From Roseburia_C sp900315735 (lineage in GTDB: Bacteria; Bacillota; Clostridia; Lachnospirales; Lachnospiraceae): 60,347 nt of DNA. Under the pieces are notes generated by a model. The model ran no database searches. It saw nothing but the letters and a program-made list of their open reading frames with translations, and was not told the DNA's origin. The position numbers and the translations under genes were made by a program. This document shows positions 24,894 through 33,977 of the stretch, piece after piece. Position 1 is the first letter of the stretch. The number at the start of each line of letters is the position of its first letter. The stretch is taken from the NCBI GenBank assembly GCA_052118425.1, contig JBQKHF010000019.1. The stretch is one strand, 5' to 3'.

Positions 24894-26645
24894 TTATTCG
24901 GAAATTTTTTCGATACCGGAAATATCCGGATGAATGGTCAGGGAATAATTCGTATAGTAAATAACATAACCGGCAACGGCACCATTTGGCTTCTTTACAT
25001 TTTTACGCTGCAAATAGTCGATTTCAATTTTTTCATTATCACGGCCGGAAGAATAGTATCCTGCCAGTCTGCCGGCTTCCTCAAAGGTACGATCCGGCAG
25101 TTCCTTGCCTTCGGTTTTTACAATAACATGGGAACCCGGCATTCCTTTGGCGTGGAACCACCAGTCATTTCCGTTGGCAACTTTGAAAGTAAGTTCGTCA
25201 TTCTGGAAATTATTTTTTCCAACATAAATATCAAAACCGTCGCTGGAACGATAGTGGAATGGTTTGCTTTTAGATTTCTGTTTTTTCTTACCGTTCATTT
25301 TCCTGCGGATATAGCCATAGGTTTCCAACTCGTCCCGGATCTGGGCAAGGTCATCTTCGGATTCTGCAATGGCAAGCGCAGCCTGAATGGTCTGTAAATG
25401 TGCCATTTCTGTCTTTGTTTCTTCGGTCTGGGTATTTAATGCTTCAAAGGTACGCTTTAATTTATTGTACCGGGCAAAATATTTTTTTGCATTGTCCAGC
25501 GGAGAAAGTGTTTCGTCCAGTGGAATCGTAAGCATTTCACCGGTATAGTAATTTGGTACCTCTACTGATTTGGCTCCTTCGGTAACCTGATAGCCATAGG
25601 TATTTAATAATTCGCCGTATACTTTATATTTATCACGTTTTTCCGTATCTTTTAACTGCTTTAACTGTAAATCCAGCTTTTTGCTGCTTCGCTCTAAGTG
25701 GGTGGATACAATTTTTCGCAAATCCACGGATTTCTGCCGCATACGGGTATAGAGACTGCGGCTGGCATAAAACTGTTCTAATACTGCGGAAATGGAATCC
25801 ACCAGCTCAATGTGATAGCCTTCCGTATGTTCGTAGCGGGTTGGTAAGATGGCAGCATATTCTACCGGTTCTTCTCCCTTATATAAAATGCATGGCTTGA
25901 AATTTTTATTTTCCACATCCTCCATCAGCCAGTTGAAATTGTGATAAAGGTGCAGCAGTGCGTCTTCTTCTAAGGTATTAATCGGCGTATCTGCATCTAA
26001 AGAAGCACGATAACAGATTTCTGTTGCGACCTGTCCGCTGATTCCGGTAAAAGCAGAAGTAAGTGCTTTGGCAAGTGGCAGTGGAAGAGAAGCTGCCTTT
26101 TCACAGAACTGTTCGAAAGAACAGTCAAGGGGATTCCGTTTGTCCTGAGTCTCAGGGATAAAATAGTCTCTTCCCGGCAGAACTTCCCGGACAGAGCTCA
26201 TCTGGGATGGAACACGCTTGATACTGTCAATGATGCGTTCGTTTTCATCGCAGAAAATGATATTGCTGTATTTTCCCATTAATTCAATAATCAGATTTTT
26301 TTTCTTAAGGTCGCCCATTTCATCTAAATGTTCGACGGTAATCCGGATAATTCGTTCTAATCCCGGCTGGCTGATGTCAATAATCCGTCCATTGGCAATA
26401 TGTTTTCGCAATACCATGCAGAAATTCGGTGCAGTCATGGGACTGACTTTATTCTGAGCCGTAAGATAAATATAAGGCAGTGAAGCACTGGCACTTAAAG
26501 AAAGCCGGTACTGACCGGATGATGCCTTTATGGTAAGCAGCAGCTCGTCCGCCTCCGGCTGGGCAATTTTGCTGATTCGTCCATTTAAAATTGTCTGATT
26601 TAATTCTGCAGTAAGTGCAGCTACGGTAATTCCGTCTAGTGCCAT
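24894..26645 (-). CDS. rqcH: Rqc2 homolog RqcH (NFACT family)
   Basis: Rescues stalled 50S-peptidyl-tRNA complexes by adding C-terminal alanine tails as a degradation mark. The 583 residues are arranged as NFACT-N (about 1-190), helix-hairpin-helix and coiled coil (about 200-440) and the NFACT-R domain (about 465-565, with DGFDIYVGKNNFQNDELTF and WWFHAKGMPGSHVI). At the catalytically important D97-R98 pair of the B. subtilis protein this one has E97-R98 (GLERII), a conservative change. The start follows an AAAGGAGG site. The gene is divergent from yicC, a neighbourhood shared with B. subtilis (yloA-yloC). Confidence 0.93.
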   Translation of the reverse strand: MALDGITVAALTAELNQTILNGRISKIAQPEADELLLTIKASSGQYRLSLSASASLPYIYLTAQNKVSPMTAPNFCMVLRKHIANGRIIDISQPGLERIIRITVEHLDEMGDLKKKNLIIELMGKYSNIIFCDENERIIDSIKRVPSQMSSVREVLPGRDYFIPETQDKRNPLDCSFEQFCEKAASLPLPLAKALTSAFTGISGQVATEICYRASLDADTPINTLEEDALLHLYHNFNWLMEDVENKNFKPCILYKGEEPVEYAAILPTRYEHTEGYHIELVDSISAVLEQFYASRSLYTRMRQKSVDLRKIVSTHLERSSKKLDLQLKQLKDTEKRDKYKVYGELLNTYGYQVTEGAKSVEVPNYYTGEMLTIPLDETLSPLDNAKKYFARYNKLKRTFEALNTQTEETKTEMAHLQTIQAALAIAESEDDLAQIRDELETYGYIRRKMNGKKKQKSKSKPFHYRSSDGFDIYVGKNNFQNDELTFKVANGNDWWFHAKGMPGSHVIVKTEGKELPDRTFEEAGRLAGYYSSGRDNEKIEIDYLQRKNVKKPNGAVAGYVIYYTNYSLTIHPDISGIEKISE

Positions 26646-26739
26646 ATAATATGACCTCCTTTGGAAAGAATAGATTCTTTTACAGGATTTTATTATAAAG
26701 AAATCTTTCTAAAATTTCAATAAATACGGCATTTTGAAT

Positions 26740-26768
26740 TTGACTAATAAAGAAAATTCTACTATAAT
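26740..26768 (+). promoter_or_regulatory. Sigma-A promoter of the yicC-remA-gmk-rpoZ unit
   Basis: TTGACT at 26740-26745, a 17-base spacer, then TATAAT at 26763-26768. It lies 28 bases upstream of the yicC start. Confidence 0.7.
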
Positions 26769-26796
26769 ACATATATCTATGCATTAGGAGGCAGAT

Positions 26797-27675
26797 ATGA
26801 TTAAAAGTATGACCGGCTTCGGCAGGTGTGAGATAGAGGAAGACAACCGTAAGATAACGGTAGAGATTAAATCAGTAAATCACCGCTATCTGGATGTAAA
26901 TGTTAAGCTTCCTAAAAAATTAAGCTTCTTTGAAAGTGCCGTGCGTAACTTAATCAAAGAATACATACAGCGTGGAAAGGTAGATATTTTCATTACCTGT
27001 GAAGATTTTAACGAAGCAAATTTTTCGCTGAAATACAATGAAGAGCTTGCCGGCGAATATTTAAAATATTTACAGCAGATGGCAGAACATTTCCAGCTGG
27101 AAAATGATATCCGTGTCAGCACATTGTCGCGTTATCCGGATGTCTTTGTAATGGAAGAACAGGATAATGATGAAGAAGAGCTCTGGGCACTTCTTGAGAA
27201 GACATTACGCAAAGCATGCGAAGCATTTGTTGAAACCAGAGAAAAAGAAGGCGGGAATTTAAAATCAGACCTTCTGAATAAATTAGATGAAATGATTGGC
27301 TATGTGGACTTTATCGAAGAACGTTCTCCAATCGTTATGAAAGAATACCGTGAACGTTTAGAAGCTAAGGTAAAAGAAATCTTAGAAGATAAGCAGATGG
27401 ATGATGCAAGAATTGCAACGGAAGTTACAATATTTGCGGATAAGATTTGTGTGGATGAAGAAACTGTCCGCTTAAAGAGCCATATCGAAGCGATGAAAGC
27501 TGCTTTAACAGGCGGCGGAACCGTTGGAAGAAAGCTTGACTTTATTGCGCAGGAGATGAACCGGGAAGCAAATACGATTCTTTCCAAGGCAAGTGATCTT
27601 GCAATTTCAGATACCGGTATTAATCTGAAAACGGATATTGAAAAAGTCCGCGAACAGATTCAGAATATTGAATAA
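26797..27675 (+). CDS. YicC family endoribonuclease-like protein
   Basis: A 292-residue protein with the YicC N-terminal domain beginning MIKSMTGFGR and the C-terminal DUF1732 region ending in LKTDIEKVREQIQNIE. YicC of E. coli is linked to RNA decay and has been reported as a ribonuclease; the exact role in Firmicutes is less clear. It is full length for the family. It starts the conserved unit yicC-remA-gmk-rpoZ that is also seen in B. subtilis, with an AGGAGG ribosome-binding site. Confidence 0.9.
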   Translation: MIKSMTGFGRCEIEEDNRKITVEIKSVNHRYLDVNVKLPKKLSFFESAVRNLIKEYIQRGKVDIFITCEDFNEANFSLKYNEELAGEYLKYLQQMAEHFQLENDIRVSTLSRYPDVFVMEEQDNDEEELWALLEKTLRKACEAFVETREKEGGNLKSDLLNKLDEMIGYVDFIEERSPIVMKEYRERLEAKVKEILEDKQMDDARIATEVTIFADKICVDEETVRLKSHIEAMKAALTGGGTVGRKLDFIAQEMNREANTILSKASDLAISDTGINLKTDIEKVREQIQNIE

Positions 27676-27717
27676 ATGATTTCCGTAAACCCTGCAGTAA
27701 GAATGGAATGGTGAAAA

Positions 27718-27981
27718 ATGGCAGCACTTATGAATATTGGATTTGGAAATGTAGTAAATACAGACAAGATTGTTGCTGTGATTCAGCCGGATTCTGCACC
27801 TGCCAAGCGTATGATTCAGAAAGCCAAAGAAGAAGAATGTGTGGTGGATGCGACCCAGGGAAGACGTACCCGTGCAGTGATTATTACCAATGCCGGATAT
27901 ATTGTTCTTTCTGCATTGCAGCCGGATACTCTGACTGGAAGATTTAACGAGATCAGCGGAAATAAACTGAGTGAGGAATAG
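27718..27981 (+). CDS. remA: RemA/DUF370 family DNA-binding regulator
   Basis: An 87-residue protein matching RemA of B. subtilis, with NIGFGNVV near the start, QPDSAPAKRMIQKAKEE and the highly conserved DATQGRRTRAVIITN. RemA forms ring-shaped oligomers that wrap DNA and activates matrix and osmoprotection genes in Bacillus. In Lachnospiraceae the targets are not known. It lies 42 bases after yicC and 3 bases before gmk, the order seen in B. subtilis. The start has only a weak ribosome-binding site (GGTGA). Confidence 0.92.
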   Translation: MAALMNIGFGNVVNTDKIVAVIQPDSAPAKRMIQKAKEEECVVDATQGRRTRAVIITNAGYIVLSALQPDTLTGRFNEISGNKLSEE

Positions 27982-27984
27982 CAA

Positions 27985-28620
27985 ATGAAAAGAAAAGGTA
28001 TATTAACCGTAGTATCCGGTTTCTCCGGTGCCGGAAAAGGCACAGTGATGAAGGCTCTGATGGCAGAGTACAAGGATACTTATGCATTATCTGTTTCAGC
28101 TACCACGAGAAATCCGAGACCCGGAGAAGTGGATGGTGTTGATTATTTCTTCCGTACCAAAGAAGAATTTGAACAGATGATAGCAGACAATGCGTTAATT
28201 GAGCATGCCTGTTATGTAGGAAATTATTATGGTACACCAAAAGCCTATGTAGATGAACAGTTAGAGGCTGAAAAAGATGTAATTCTTGAGATTGAGATTC
28301 AGGGTGCGCTTGATGTAAAGAAACGTTTCCCGGATACTGTCTTAATCTTTGTGACACCGCCGGATGCAGATGAATTAAAGAACCGTCTGGTGAACCGTGG
28401 AACCGAAGATATGGCAACCATCAATGCAAGATTGAGCAGAGCATCACAGGAAGCCGAGTTTATGAATCAGTATGATTACATTGTGGTGAACGATACCGTC
28501 CCGGCATGTGTGGAGAATATCCACAGCATCATTGAGAACGAGCATGATTGTGCATCACGTAATATAAATTTCATCAATAAAATCAGAGAAGAACTGAAGT
28601 GCTTTTCGAAAGGAGAATAA
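27985..28620 (+). CDS. gmk: Guanylate kinase
   Basis: Phosphorylates GMP to GDP with ATP. It has 211 residues. The P-loop is SGFSGAGKGT (11-20), and the GMP-binding region has SVSATTRNPRPGEVDGVDYFF, the usual signature. The protein is of normal length and ends with a basic helix. The gene is sandwiched tightly between remA (3 bases) and rpoZ (3 bases). Confidence 0.97.
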   Translation: MKRKGILTVVSGFSGAGKGTVMKALMAEYKDTYALSVSATTRNPRPGEVDGVDYFFRTKEEFEQMIADNALIEHACYVGNYYGTPKAYVDEQLEAEKDVILEIEIQGALDVKKRFPDTVLIFVTPPDADELKNRLVNRGTEDMATINARLSRASQEAEFMNQYDYIVVNDTVPACVENIHSIIENEHDCASRNINFINKIREELKCFSKGE

Positions 28621-28623
28621 ATT

Positions 28624-28878
28624 ATGATACATCCATCTTATGTTGAGTTAATGAAGGTCGTAAATAACGACGTTGAAATCGGAGAAGAACCGGTAGTAAA
28701 CAGCAGATATTCTATTGTAATTACTACTGCAAAGAGAGCAAGACAGATTATCGGCGGAGATGAACCGATGGTTGAGAATGCCAAAGGAAAGAAACCTCTT
28801 TCTATCGCAGTAGAAGAGCTTTATACCGGAAAGGTAAAAATCATGGGAGAAGATGCTGTTTCAGAAGATAACGAGTAG
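28624..28878 (+). CDS. rpoZ: RNA polymerase omega subunit
   Basis: An 84-residue protein that helps assemble the beta-prime subunit. Recognised by HPSYVELMKVV, the family block SRYSIVITTAKRARQI (about 26-42) and the KPLSIAVEEL segment. An AAAGGAG ribosome-binding site overlaps the end of gmk. Transcription probably continues to rimO through a small GGGGTTGCC/GGTAACCC hairpin at 28885-28910. Confidence 0.93.
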   Translation: MIHPSYVELMKVVNNDVEIGEEPVVNSRYSIVITTAKRARQIIGGDEPMVENAKGKKPLSIAVEELYTGKVKIMGEDAVSEDNE

Positions 28879-28967
28879 CATAGCGGGGTTGCCAACATGG
28901 TTTGGTAACCCTTTCGTCATGTAAGAGAAAAATATATACAGGAGTCTTTCCTGTTATGGAGGAACGA

Positions 28968-30290
28968 ATGAATATTTTCTTTGTATCACTGGGCTGTGAT
29001 AAGAACCTGGTAGATTCAGAATATATGCTTGGTATGATCCGGGATGCCGGCTATACCATCATTGATGATGAGACACAGGCAGATGTGATAGTAATTAATA
29101 CCTGTTGTTTTATCAACGATGCCAAAGAAGAGAGTATTAATACGATACTTGAAATGGCAGAATATAAGAAAACCGGACGTGCAAAGGCGTTGATTGTAAC
29201 CGGATGTCTTGCCCAGCGTTACCGGAGTGAGATTGAGGAAGAAATACCGGAAGTAGATGCGATTCTTGGAACTAATTCCTATGATAATATTGTTTCAGCT
29301 GTTAAAGAAGTAATGGCCGGAAAACATTATACCAATCTGAATTCACTGGAAGGGCTTCCGACCCTGCATACCAAACGTTGCGTTACCACTGGTGGACATT
29401 ATGCCCATCTGAAAATTGCTGAGGGATGTAATAAGCGTTGTACCTACTGCATTATTCCGTATATCAGAGGAAACTACCGCAGCATTCCGATAGAAGAGCT
29501 GGTTGCAACAGCCAAAGAGCTGGTAGAAGGCGGCGTAAAGGAGTTGATTATGGTAGCACAGGAAACCACGCTTTATGGAATTGACCTTTATGGTAAAAAA
29601 TCCCTGCACCGTCTTTTGGATGAACTGAATAAGATTCCTGGATTATACTGGATTCGTATTCTTTACTGTTATCCGGAAGAGATTGATGATGAGCTGATTG
29701 AAGCAATCAAAAGAAATGACAAAGTCTGTCACTATCTTGATATTCCGATTCAGCATGCAAATTCTGAAGTATTAAAGAGAATGGGCAGAAAGACCAATAA
29801 AGATGATCTGGTTCGGATTATTCATCATCTGCGGGAAGAAATCCCGGATATTACCCTCCGGACCACTTTAATCTGTGGTTTCCCGGGAGAGACCGAAGAG
29901 CAGCATAAAGAGCTGCTGGAATTTGTCCAGGAAATGAAATTTGACCGTCTGGGCGCATTTACCTATTCTCCGGAAGAGGGAACCAAAGCGGCTGAGATGG
30001 AAGACCAGATTCCGGAAGAGACGAAGAAGCTGTGGCAGCAGGAAGTCATGGAGCTTCAGGAAGAAATCATTTTTGAAAAAAATGAGGATATGGTTGACCG
30101 TGAACTCTATGCCTTTATCGAAGGAAAAGTTGCAGATGAAAATGCTTATGTAGGAAGAACCTACCGTGACGCACCATCCATTGACGGATATATTTTCGTA
30201 AATACAGAGGAAACCTTAATGACCGGAGACTTTGCCAAAGTAAAAGTAACCGGAGCTTATGAATATGATTTGATAGGAGAATTAGCATGA
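28968..30290 (+). CDS. rimO: Ribosomal protein uS12 (Asp) methylthiotransferase
   Basis: A radical-SAM enzyme that thiomethylates an aspartate of ribosomal protein S12. Of 440 residues: N-terminal MTTase domain with the auxiliary cluster cysteines C10, C46 and C80, the radical-SAM motif C154-x3-C158-x2-C161 in GCNKRCTYCIIP, and a C-terminal TRAM domain with VGRTYRDAPSIDG. The latter, with DGYIF, is closer to RimO than to MiaB. The start at 28968 was chosen because GGAGG lies just before it; upstream in-frame codons include this site. Its stop overlaps the pgsA start (ATGA). Confidence 0.93.
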   Translation: MNIFFVSLGCDKNLVDSEYMLGMIRDAGYTIIDDETQADVIVINTCCFINDAKEESINTILEMAEYKKTGRAKALIVTGCLAQRYRSEIEEEIPEVDAILGTNSYDNIVSAVKEVMAGKHYTNLNSLEGLPTLHTKRCVTTGGHYAHLKIAEGCNKRCTYCIIPYIRGNYRSIPIEELVATAKELVEGGVKELIMVAQETTLYGIDLYGKKSLHRLLDELNKIPGLYWIRILYCYPEEIDDELIEAIKRNDKVCHYLDIPIQHANSEVLKRMGRKTNKDDLVRIIHHLREEIPDITLRTTLICGFPGETEEQHKELLEFVQEMKFDRLGAFTYSPEEGTKAAEMEDQIPEETKKLWQQEVMELQEEIIFEKNEDMVDRELYAFIEGKVADENAYVGRTYRDAPSIDGYIFVNTEETLMTGDFAKVKVTGAYEYDLIGELA

Positions 30291-30829
30291 ATTTACCAAA
30301 CAAATTAACAATTTTCAGAGTAATTTTGATTCCGTTTTTTGTAGTGTTTATGTTGGCACCGATTTGTCCGAGCTATGCAAATTATATTGCTGTAGCAATC
30401 TTTATTGTAGCAAGTCTTACCGACCTTTTAGATGGAAAGATTGCAAGAAAGTATAACCTTGTGACAGATTTCGGCAAATTTATGGACCCACTTGCAGATA
30501 AACTGCTGGTATGTGCCGCAATGATCTGCCTGATTGAAACAGGACAGCTTGCAGCTTGGATAGTAATTGTAATTATCAGCCGTGAATTTATCATCAGCGG
30601 ATTCCGTCTGGTAGCAGCCGATAATGGCGTTGTAATTGCAGCAAGCTACTGGGGCAAATTTAAGACCACTTTCCAGATGCTTATGGTTATTGTATTGATT
30701 CTTAACTTTGATAACTATTACTTCCAGTTATTAGGAACGGTACTTACTTATATTGCACTGGTATTAACCGTTGTATCTTTGATTGATTATCTCTGGAAGA
30801 ACAGAGCAGTTTTAAAAGAACAGAAATAA
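30287..30829 (+). CDS. pgsA: CDP-diacylglycerol-glycerol-3-phosphate 3-phosphatidyltransferase
   Basis: Commits CDP-diacylglycerol to phosphatidylglycerol synthesis in the membrane. It has 180 residues and about five membrane segments. The CDP-alcohol phosphotransferase motif is complete: D46-x2-D49-G-x2-A-R54 then D61-x-G63-x3-D67-x3-D71. Its start overlaps the rimO stop by four bases. Confidence 0.95.
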   Translation: MNLPNKLTIFRVILIPFFVVFMLAPICPSYANYIAVAIFIVASLTDLLDGKIARKYNLVTDFGKFMDPLADKLLVCAAMICLIETGQLAAWIVIVIISREFIISGFRLVAADNGVVIAASYWGKFKTTFQMLMVIVLILNFDNYYFQLLGTVLTYIALVLTVVSLIDYLWKNRAVLKEQK

Positions 30830-30840
30830 AGAGGATTCCC

Positions 30841-31335
30841 ATGGAAAAAAGGCAGGAAAATCTGGAAGATAAAATTGTAAAACGGCTGGCGGAGAATCAT
30901 TTATCCATTGCTACCGCAGAATCCTGCACCGGAGGACTTGTAGCCGCAACTTTGATTAATGTGCCGGGAGCCTCGGATGTGCTGGAAGAATCCTATATCA
31001 CCTACTCCGATGCGGTAAAGCATAAAGTCTTAGGTGTATCGGAAGCTACCTTACAGAAATACACCGCAGTCAGCAAAGAAGTGGCAGAAGAAATGGTTCG
31101 CGGCGTAACAAAAGTTGCGGGTACCAATGTTGGCATATCGGTAACCGGTATTGCAGGTCCCGGCGGTGGAAGTGAAGAGTTCCCGGTAGGACTGGTATAC
31201 ATTGGTTATAAAATAAATGATTTTGTGAAAGTTATGCGTTATGTATTCTCCGGAGACCGCAGTGAGGTGCGCATGCATGCGGTGGAGATGGCATTACAGG
31301 AACTGAATGACTTACTTATAAAAGAGGGATTTTGA
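30841..31335 (+). CDS. pncC: CinA-family nicotinamide-nucleotide amidohydrolase
   Basis: A 164-residue stand-alone CinA C-terminal domain, which deamidates NMN to nicotinate mononucleotide in the pyridine nucleotide cycle. It carries AESCTGG near residue 25, with the catalytic serine, and GIAGPGGGSEEFPVGLVYIG near 102-121. The N-terminal CinA domain is absent, as is normal for PncC. Its stop overlaps the start of rsmD by one base. Confidence 0.92.
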   Translation: MEKRQENLEDKIVKRLAENHLSIATAESCTGGLVAATLINVPGASDVLEESYITYSDAVKHKVLGVSEATLQKYTAVSKEVAEEMVRGVTKVAGTNVGISVTGIAGPGGGSEEFPVGLVYIGYKINDFVKVMRYVFSGDRSEVRMHAVEMALQELNDLLIKEGF

Positions 31336-31889
31336 TGAGAATAATAGCCGGAAAAGGAAGAAGCCTTCCATTGAAAACAATTGAAGGTATGGACACAAGA
31401 CCGACAACAGACCGTATTAAAGAAACACTTTTTAATATGCTGCAATATGAGATTGCAGACTGCCGTTTCTTGGATTTATTCGCTGGAAGCGGACAGATTG
31501 GATTAGAAGCTGTCAGTCGTGGAGCAAAAGAAGCTGTTTTCGTGGAAAGTGGGAAAAAGGCAGCAGCGTGTATACAGGATAATATTAACTTTACCAAATT
31601 TAATGACCAGTGCCGGTTGCTGCAGATGGATGTCATGGCAGCTATCCGGAGCCTGGAAGGAAAAGGGGCATTCCAGATTATTTTTATGGATCCACCTTAC
31701 AATCAGGAGTTGGAAAAGGATGTGCTGACGCTGCTTTCTAAATCGACCTTGGTAGATGAGGATACGGTAATTATTGTAGAAGCGTCCTTACAGACCGGTT
31801 TTGATTATCTTGATGAGCTTGGCTTTACACTTGATAAATGCAAAAAATATAAGACAAATTTACATGCCTTTATATCCAGAAAGGAATAA
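31335..31889 (+). CDS. rsmD: 16S rRNA (guanine966-N2)-methyltransferase
   Basis: Methylates G966 of 16S rRNA during 30S assembly. It has 184 residues with MRIIAGKGRSLPLKT at the start, the AdoMet-binding FLDLFAGSGQIGLEA (about 36-50) and the N-methylation motif DPPY (about 116-119). ATG 31335 overlaps the pncC stop; a TTG one codon earlier is possible. rsmD followed by coaD is the same order as ylbH-ylbI in B. subtilis. Confidence 0.94.
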   Translation: MRIIAGKGRSLPLKTIEGMDTRPTTDRIKETLFNMLQYEIADCRFLDLFAGSGQIGLEAVSRGAKEAVFVESGKKAAACIQDNINFTKFNDQCRLLQMDVMAAIRSLEGKGAFQIIFMDPPYNQELEKDVLTLLSKSTLVDEDTVIIVEASLQTGFDYLDELGFTLDKCKKYKTNLHAFISRKE

Positions 31890-31892
31890 CCT

Positions 31893-32381
31893 ATGATGAA
31901 AAAAGCAATCTATCCGGGCAGCTTTGACCCGGTCACAAATGGTCATGTTGACATGATTGAACGTGCTTCGAAAATAGTGGACGAGCTGGTTGTGGGAGTT
32001 TTAAATAACAGTGCAAAAAACTCATTGTTTTCTTTAGATGAACGTGTTAGTATGTTAAAAGAGATAACAAAAGATATGCCGAATGTAACCGTTGCTTCTT
32101 TTGATGGTCTTTTAGTTGACTTTATGGAAGAAATTGATGCAACCATTATCGTCAGAGGATTACGTGCAGTAACTGACTTTGAATATGAACTTCAGATTGC
32201 ACAGTCGAACCATCGTGTAAATCCAAAAATCGATACGGTATTTCTTACAACGAATGTAAAATATTCCTATCTCAGCTCTACAATTGTAAAGGAATATGCT
32301 TCTTATGGTGGCGATATTTCACATTTTGTCCCACCACAGTTTATAGAGCGGATTTATGATAAATATAATATCAAAAAATAA
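31893..32381 (+). CDS. coaD: Pantetheine-phosphate adenylyltransferase
   Basis: Transfers AMP to 4'-phosphopantetheine in coenzyme A synthesis. It has 162 residues with the nucleotidyltransferase motif GSFDPVTNGH (10-19), RGLRAVTDFEYELQIA near 88-103, and SYLSSTIVKE near 128-137. It is 3 bases after rsmD. Two adjacent ATG codons are possible as the start. Confidence 0.97.
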   Translation: MMKKAIYPGSFDPVTNGHVDMIERASKIVDELVVGVLNNSAKNSLFSLDERVSMLKEITKDMPNVTVASFDGLLVDFMEEIDATIIVRGLRAVTDFEYELQIAQSNHRVNPKIDTVFLTTNVKYSYLSSTIVKEYASYGGDISHFVPPQFIERIYDKYNIKK

Positions 32382-32393
32382 GGAGTGTGGACG

Positions 32394-33026
32394 ATGAGTA
32401 GCAGAATGGAACAAATCATAGAAGAAATTGAAGAATATATTGATAATTGCAAATATCAGCCATTATCCAGTACGAAAATTGTTGTCAATAAGGATGAGTT
32501 AGAAGAACTTCTGACTGAGTTAAAAATGAAAACGCCGGAAGAAATCAAGCGTTATCAGAAGATTATCAGCAACAAGGAAGCCATTCTGGCAGATGCCCAG
32601 GCAAAAGCGGATGCCATCATTGCTCAGGCACAGGTACAGACCAGTGAGCTTGTCAGCGAACATCAGATTATGCAACAGGCTTATGCCCAGGCAAATGAGG
32701 TTGTTATGATTGCTACCAAGCAGGCACAGGAGATTCTCGACAAAGCAACCAATGATGCCAATAACATCCGTATGGGTGCGATTCAGTATACGGACAGCAG
32801 CCTTAAGAATATTGAAGAAATTTTAAGCCATGCCATTGAAGGCTCACAGGCAAGATATGACAATCTGATTCATACACTTCAGGGGTGTCTGGATGTTGTA
32901 ACGGCAAACCGGAATGAACTGCTTCCGGAGGAAGAAGATGCTTCTTCCGAACAGGCAAAACAGGAAACAACAGCAGCAGAGCCTGCCACACAGGAAGCTC
33001 CGGCAAATGAGACTCCGGAAGAGTAA
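32394..33026 (+). CDS. Coiled-coil protein, DivIVA/V-ATPase-H-like
   Basis: A 210-residue protein. The central part (about 40-165) is one long Ala/Gln-rich coiled coil (for example AQAKADAIIAQAQVQ), like subunit H or b stalks of rotary ATPases; no ATPase genes are nearby. The start resembles DivIVA-like proteins in position and charge, and the last 40 residues are acidic and disordered (Glu, Ala, Thr, Pro). No membrane segment. The function is unknown; cell-pole or division scaffolding is one possibility. The start at 32394 has AAGGAG upstream, 12 bases after coaD. Confidence 0.75.
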   Translation: MSSRMEQIIEEIEEYIDNCKYQPLSSTKIVVNKDELEELLTELKMKTPEEIKRYQKIISNKEAILADAQAKADAIIAQAQVQTSELVSEHQIMQQAYAQANEVVMIATKQAQEILDKATNDANNIRMGAIQYTDSSLKNIEEILSHAIEGSQARYDNLIHTLQGCLDVVTANRNELLPEEEDASSEQAKQETTAAEPATQEAPANETPEE

Positions 33027-33033
33027 TATATAT

Positions 33034-33948
33034 TTATCCTGCCGGATATATCATGTACCCCAGAAGGAAAGCACAGAGTGCAAGACTGATTCGAACCAGC
33101 AGATAATATTTCATGGAAAGCTTCTGGCTTGCAACCATGGAATAGGTCTGGGCGAAGCCACATAATCCGCCAAAAGCGGTAAGACTTAAAATCAACGCAT
33201 AACCAAGCTGCGGCGAGAAAGTTTCTTCGGAAATTTGCCGGATTCCATTTGTAACTTCCAATGGAATACAAAGTGGTAATTGCAAGAGCTTCTGTGGCAC
33301 ATAAAAGGTAATCTGTTCTAAGAGAATCGAAAAGAGCATGATATATCCACCGAGTTTACAAAGAATTTCAAAACCGTTCATGATACCGGCATCTATGATT
33401 GAAAAGTTTAATTTTAATCGTGGTGCCGTTTCTTTTTGCCTTAGACTTTTCCGTTGAAATGCATAAAGAATACGGCAGAGAATCAGTGGCGGCAGATAAA
33501 GGATTCCAAATGTTGGCAATAAAAGACTGTCCTGCCGAAGCGTGTCATGAACAATGTAGCTTGCAATAAACATAGGACTGATATTGTTACAGATGGCAAA
33601 GAGAATGGTTGCTTCTTCCTTCGATAATTGATTTTCTTCTAACATCTGGGCACAGATGCGGCTTCCCATGGGAAACCCAAAGAGAAATCCTGCCAGAAGT
33701 GGGAAACAGGCATTTTTGCTGCAGGGAATCAGGAGGCGAATCACTGGATAGAGGATTCCTGAAATATGATAAAAAGCCCCGGATGAAATCAGAATATTGG
33801 ATAGAATGGCAAAAGGAAGCAACGCCGGCAGAATATTCTGATACCAGAGCATAAGACCATTTGCTGCGGCAGATACCGTAAGCATAGGATGCACAAATAA
33901 TAATATTAAGCCCAAAAAAAGAATCAGAAGAGAAATAGTTTTTTTCAT
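33034..33948 (-). CDS. YlbJ-like sporulation integral membrane protein
   Basis: A 304-residue membrane protein of the nucleoside-recognition (Gate) family with about eight membrane segments. The family traits are NILPALLPFAILSNILI near residues 38-54, FLFGFPMGSRICAQML near 88-103 and CNNISPMFI. In B. subtilis ylbJ lies directly after coaD and belongs to the sigma-E sporulation regulon; here it is next to coaD and one more gene but on the opposite strand. It converges on the coiled-coil gene with only 7 bases between stop codons and no terminator. No clear ribosome-binding site is visible before the ATG. Confidence 0.82.
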   Translation of the reverse strand: MKKTISLLILFLGLILLFVHPMLTVSAAANGLMLWYQNILPALLPFAILSNILISSGAFYHISGILYPVIRLLIPCSKNACFPLLAGFLFGFPMGSRICAQMLEENQLSKEEATILFAICNNISPMFIASYIVHDTLRQDSLLLPTFGILYLPPLILCRILYAFQRKSLRQKETAPRLKLNFSIIDAGIMNGFEILCKLGGYIMLFSILLEQITFYVPQKLLQLPLCIPLEVTNGIRQISEETFSPQLGYALILSLTAFGGLCGFAQTYSMVASQKLSMKYYLLVRISLALCAFLLGYMIYPAG

Positions 33949-33977
33949 AGTTCAATATATTGTATAAAATAACTTTT

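Noticed and set aside
24885..25397. 170-residue plus-strand frame opposite rqcH
   Set aside because: It lies wholly antisense to the well-supported RqcH gene and has low-complexity hydrophobic composition.
28885..28910. Terminator between rpoZ and rimO
   Set aside because: The stem GGGGTTGCCA/TGGTAACCC is real, but it is followed by TTTCG only; likely weak or not terminating.
32394..33026. V-type ATPase stalk subunit
   Set aside because: Only the coiled-coil composition resembles it; no other ATPase genes are present, and the gene neighbours are rsmD-coaD and YlbJ.
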